Origin: JAXGQD01 sp964574395
GTDB lineage: Bacteria; Bacillota; Clostridia; Saccharofermentanales; Fastidiosipilaceae
Length of the DNA stretch: 6,158 nucleotides
Direction: 5' to 3'
NCBI GenBank assembly: GCA_964574395.1
Contig: CAZNNL010000078.1
Span: 1-6,158, forward strand
Part shown: positions 5,975-6,158 of the stretch, in pieces
Layout of the letters: each line of letters opens with the position of its first letter
Position numbering within the stretch: position 1 is the stretch's first letter
The notes under the pieces: generated by a model
Seen by the model: the letters and a program-made list of their open reading frames with translations, nothing else
The model's database searches: none
What the model was told of the DNA's origin: nothing
Position numbers and translations under genes: made by a program

Positions 5975-6158
5975 TATTTTTCCTCCATAGGGTTTCAAAG
6001 CATTGTTTGAAACCGTTTATTTTGACTTCCTGACAATAATACGAAGCAGTTTTGGAAAAGGTTACATAATCAAAAATTCTCTCACTTCTACCTACTTTAA
6101 AAAATAACACAATTTTGTGACAGATTTCTTCTAGTTCTGTGGGGAATTTTGGTATGAC
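5964..6158 (-). CDS. Possible C-terminal end of an upstream reading frame (uncertain)
   Basis: One minus-strand frame is open for 64 codons from the right edge to TAG at 5964-5966, overlapping the lipoprotein start by 11 bases. The translation starts VIPKFPTELEEICHKIV and ends FETLWRKNNEN, with a plausible residue mix. The other two frames on this strand close early. Against it, the stretch is AT-rich like a leader, I recognise no family, and it runs through a perfect inverted repeat. It may simply be untranslated sequence. Confidence 0.22.
   Translation of the reverse strand, partial: VIPKFPTELEEICHKIVLFFKVGRSERIFDYVTFSKTASYYCQEVKINGFKQCFETLWRKNNEN
5981..5986 (-). promoter_or_regulatory. 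Ribosome binding site that fixes the lipoprotein start
   Basis: GGAGGA on the minus strand sits six bases before ATG 5972-5974. It makes that codon the start, in preference to the in-frame TTG at 5996-5998, which would lie upstream of the site. Confidence 0.85.
5991..6014. repeat. Perfect 9-bp-arm inverted repeat in the lipoprotein leader
   Basis: GGTTTCAAA (5991-5999) and TTTGAAACC (6006-6014) are exact complements separated by six bases. The element ends four bases before the lipoprotein ribosome binding site. As DNA it has the size and symmetry of a dimeric repressor operator. As RNA it would form a 9-bp hairpin close enough to affect ribosome loading. A TATTAT at 6036-6041 could be a -10 box that would put the element at about +15 to +38, but no matching -35 is visible. 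Confidence 0.5.
6108..6119. repeat. Short inverted repeat in the AT-rich upstream leader
   Basis: CACAA (6108-6112) and TTGTG (6115-6119) flank two central T bases. The element lies about 130 bp before the lipoprotein start, in sequence with no clear promoter. It is short and weakly supported. Apart from this, the uncertain open frame and the repeat word at 6122-6136, I see nothing in 6042-6158. Confidence 0.15.

Noticed and set aside
5975..5998. TTG start at 5996-5998 giving a 366-residue lipoprotein
   Set aside because: It would translate through the GGAGGA site that perfectly serves the ATG at 5972-5974, and it adds residues before a standard signal sequence.
1..6158. CRISPR array, tRNA, rRNA, transposase, integrase or toxin-antitoxin pair
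   Set aside because: No regularly spaced repeats, no tRNA-like cloverleaf with CCA end, and no recognisable mobile-element or toxin protein in any frame I read.

Overview
The window looks like chromosomal DNA of a low-to-mid GC Gram-positive bacterium. Bacillota, probably the Clostridia side, is my inference. It rests on strong AGGAGG-type ribosome binding sites at short spacing, a Clostridium-type 447-residue hexameric glutamate dehydrogenase, a lipoprotein with a DUF4349-like domain and a CyuA-type cysteine desulfidase remnant. No genus can be named from the sequence alone.

Every gene I can support lies on the minus strand, so transcription runs from high to low coordinates. From right to left the layout is as follows. 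An AT-rich leader (about 5975-6158) carries a perfect 9-bp-arm inverted repeat just upstream of a ribosome binding site, and possibly the tail of an upstream reading frame. A membrane lipoprotein with a DUF4349-like domain follows (4898-5974). Next is a cytoplasmic-looking serine hydrolase of the beta-lactamase/PBP-like fold (3864-4790). A 211-bp spacer (3653-3863) holds inverted repeats and a plausible extended -10 promoter. It precedes a small two-span membrane protein with an N-terminal Cys/His cluster and an acidic, repeated C-terminal tail (3194-3652). A 132-bp spacer with several short dyads leads to gdhA, an NADP-type glutamate dehydrogenase (1718-3061). Then come about 250 bp of degraded coding DNA (about 1465-1717), the C-terminal remnant of a cysteine desulfidase (cyuA/UPF0597, 1087-1464), and a CodB-like NCS1 permease (1-1039) that runs off the left edge.

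The genes do not form one obvious pathway. GdhA assimilates ammonium into glutamate. The permease probably imports a nucleobase such as cytosine, which can serve as a nitrogen source. The broken cyuA would have released ammonium, sulfide and pyruvate from cysteine. A nitrogen theme on the left half is therefore possible but is inference. The right half consists of envelope and unknown-function genes.

I see no tRNA, rRNA, CRISPR array, transposase or integrase, and no convincing new multi-gene system. The items most worth a second look are the scarred gdhA-cyuA junction, the palindrome in the lipoprotein leader, the dyads upstream of gdhA and of the small membrane protein, and that protein's unusual architecture.
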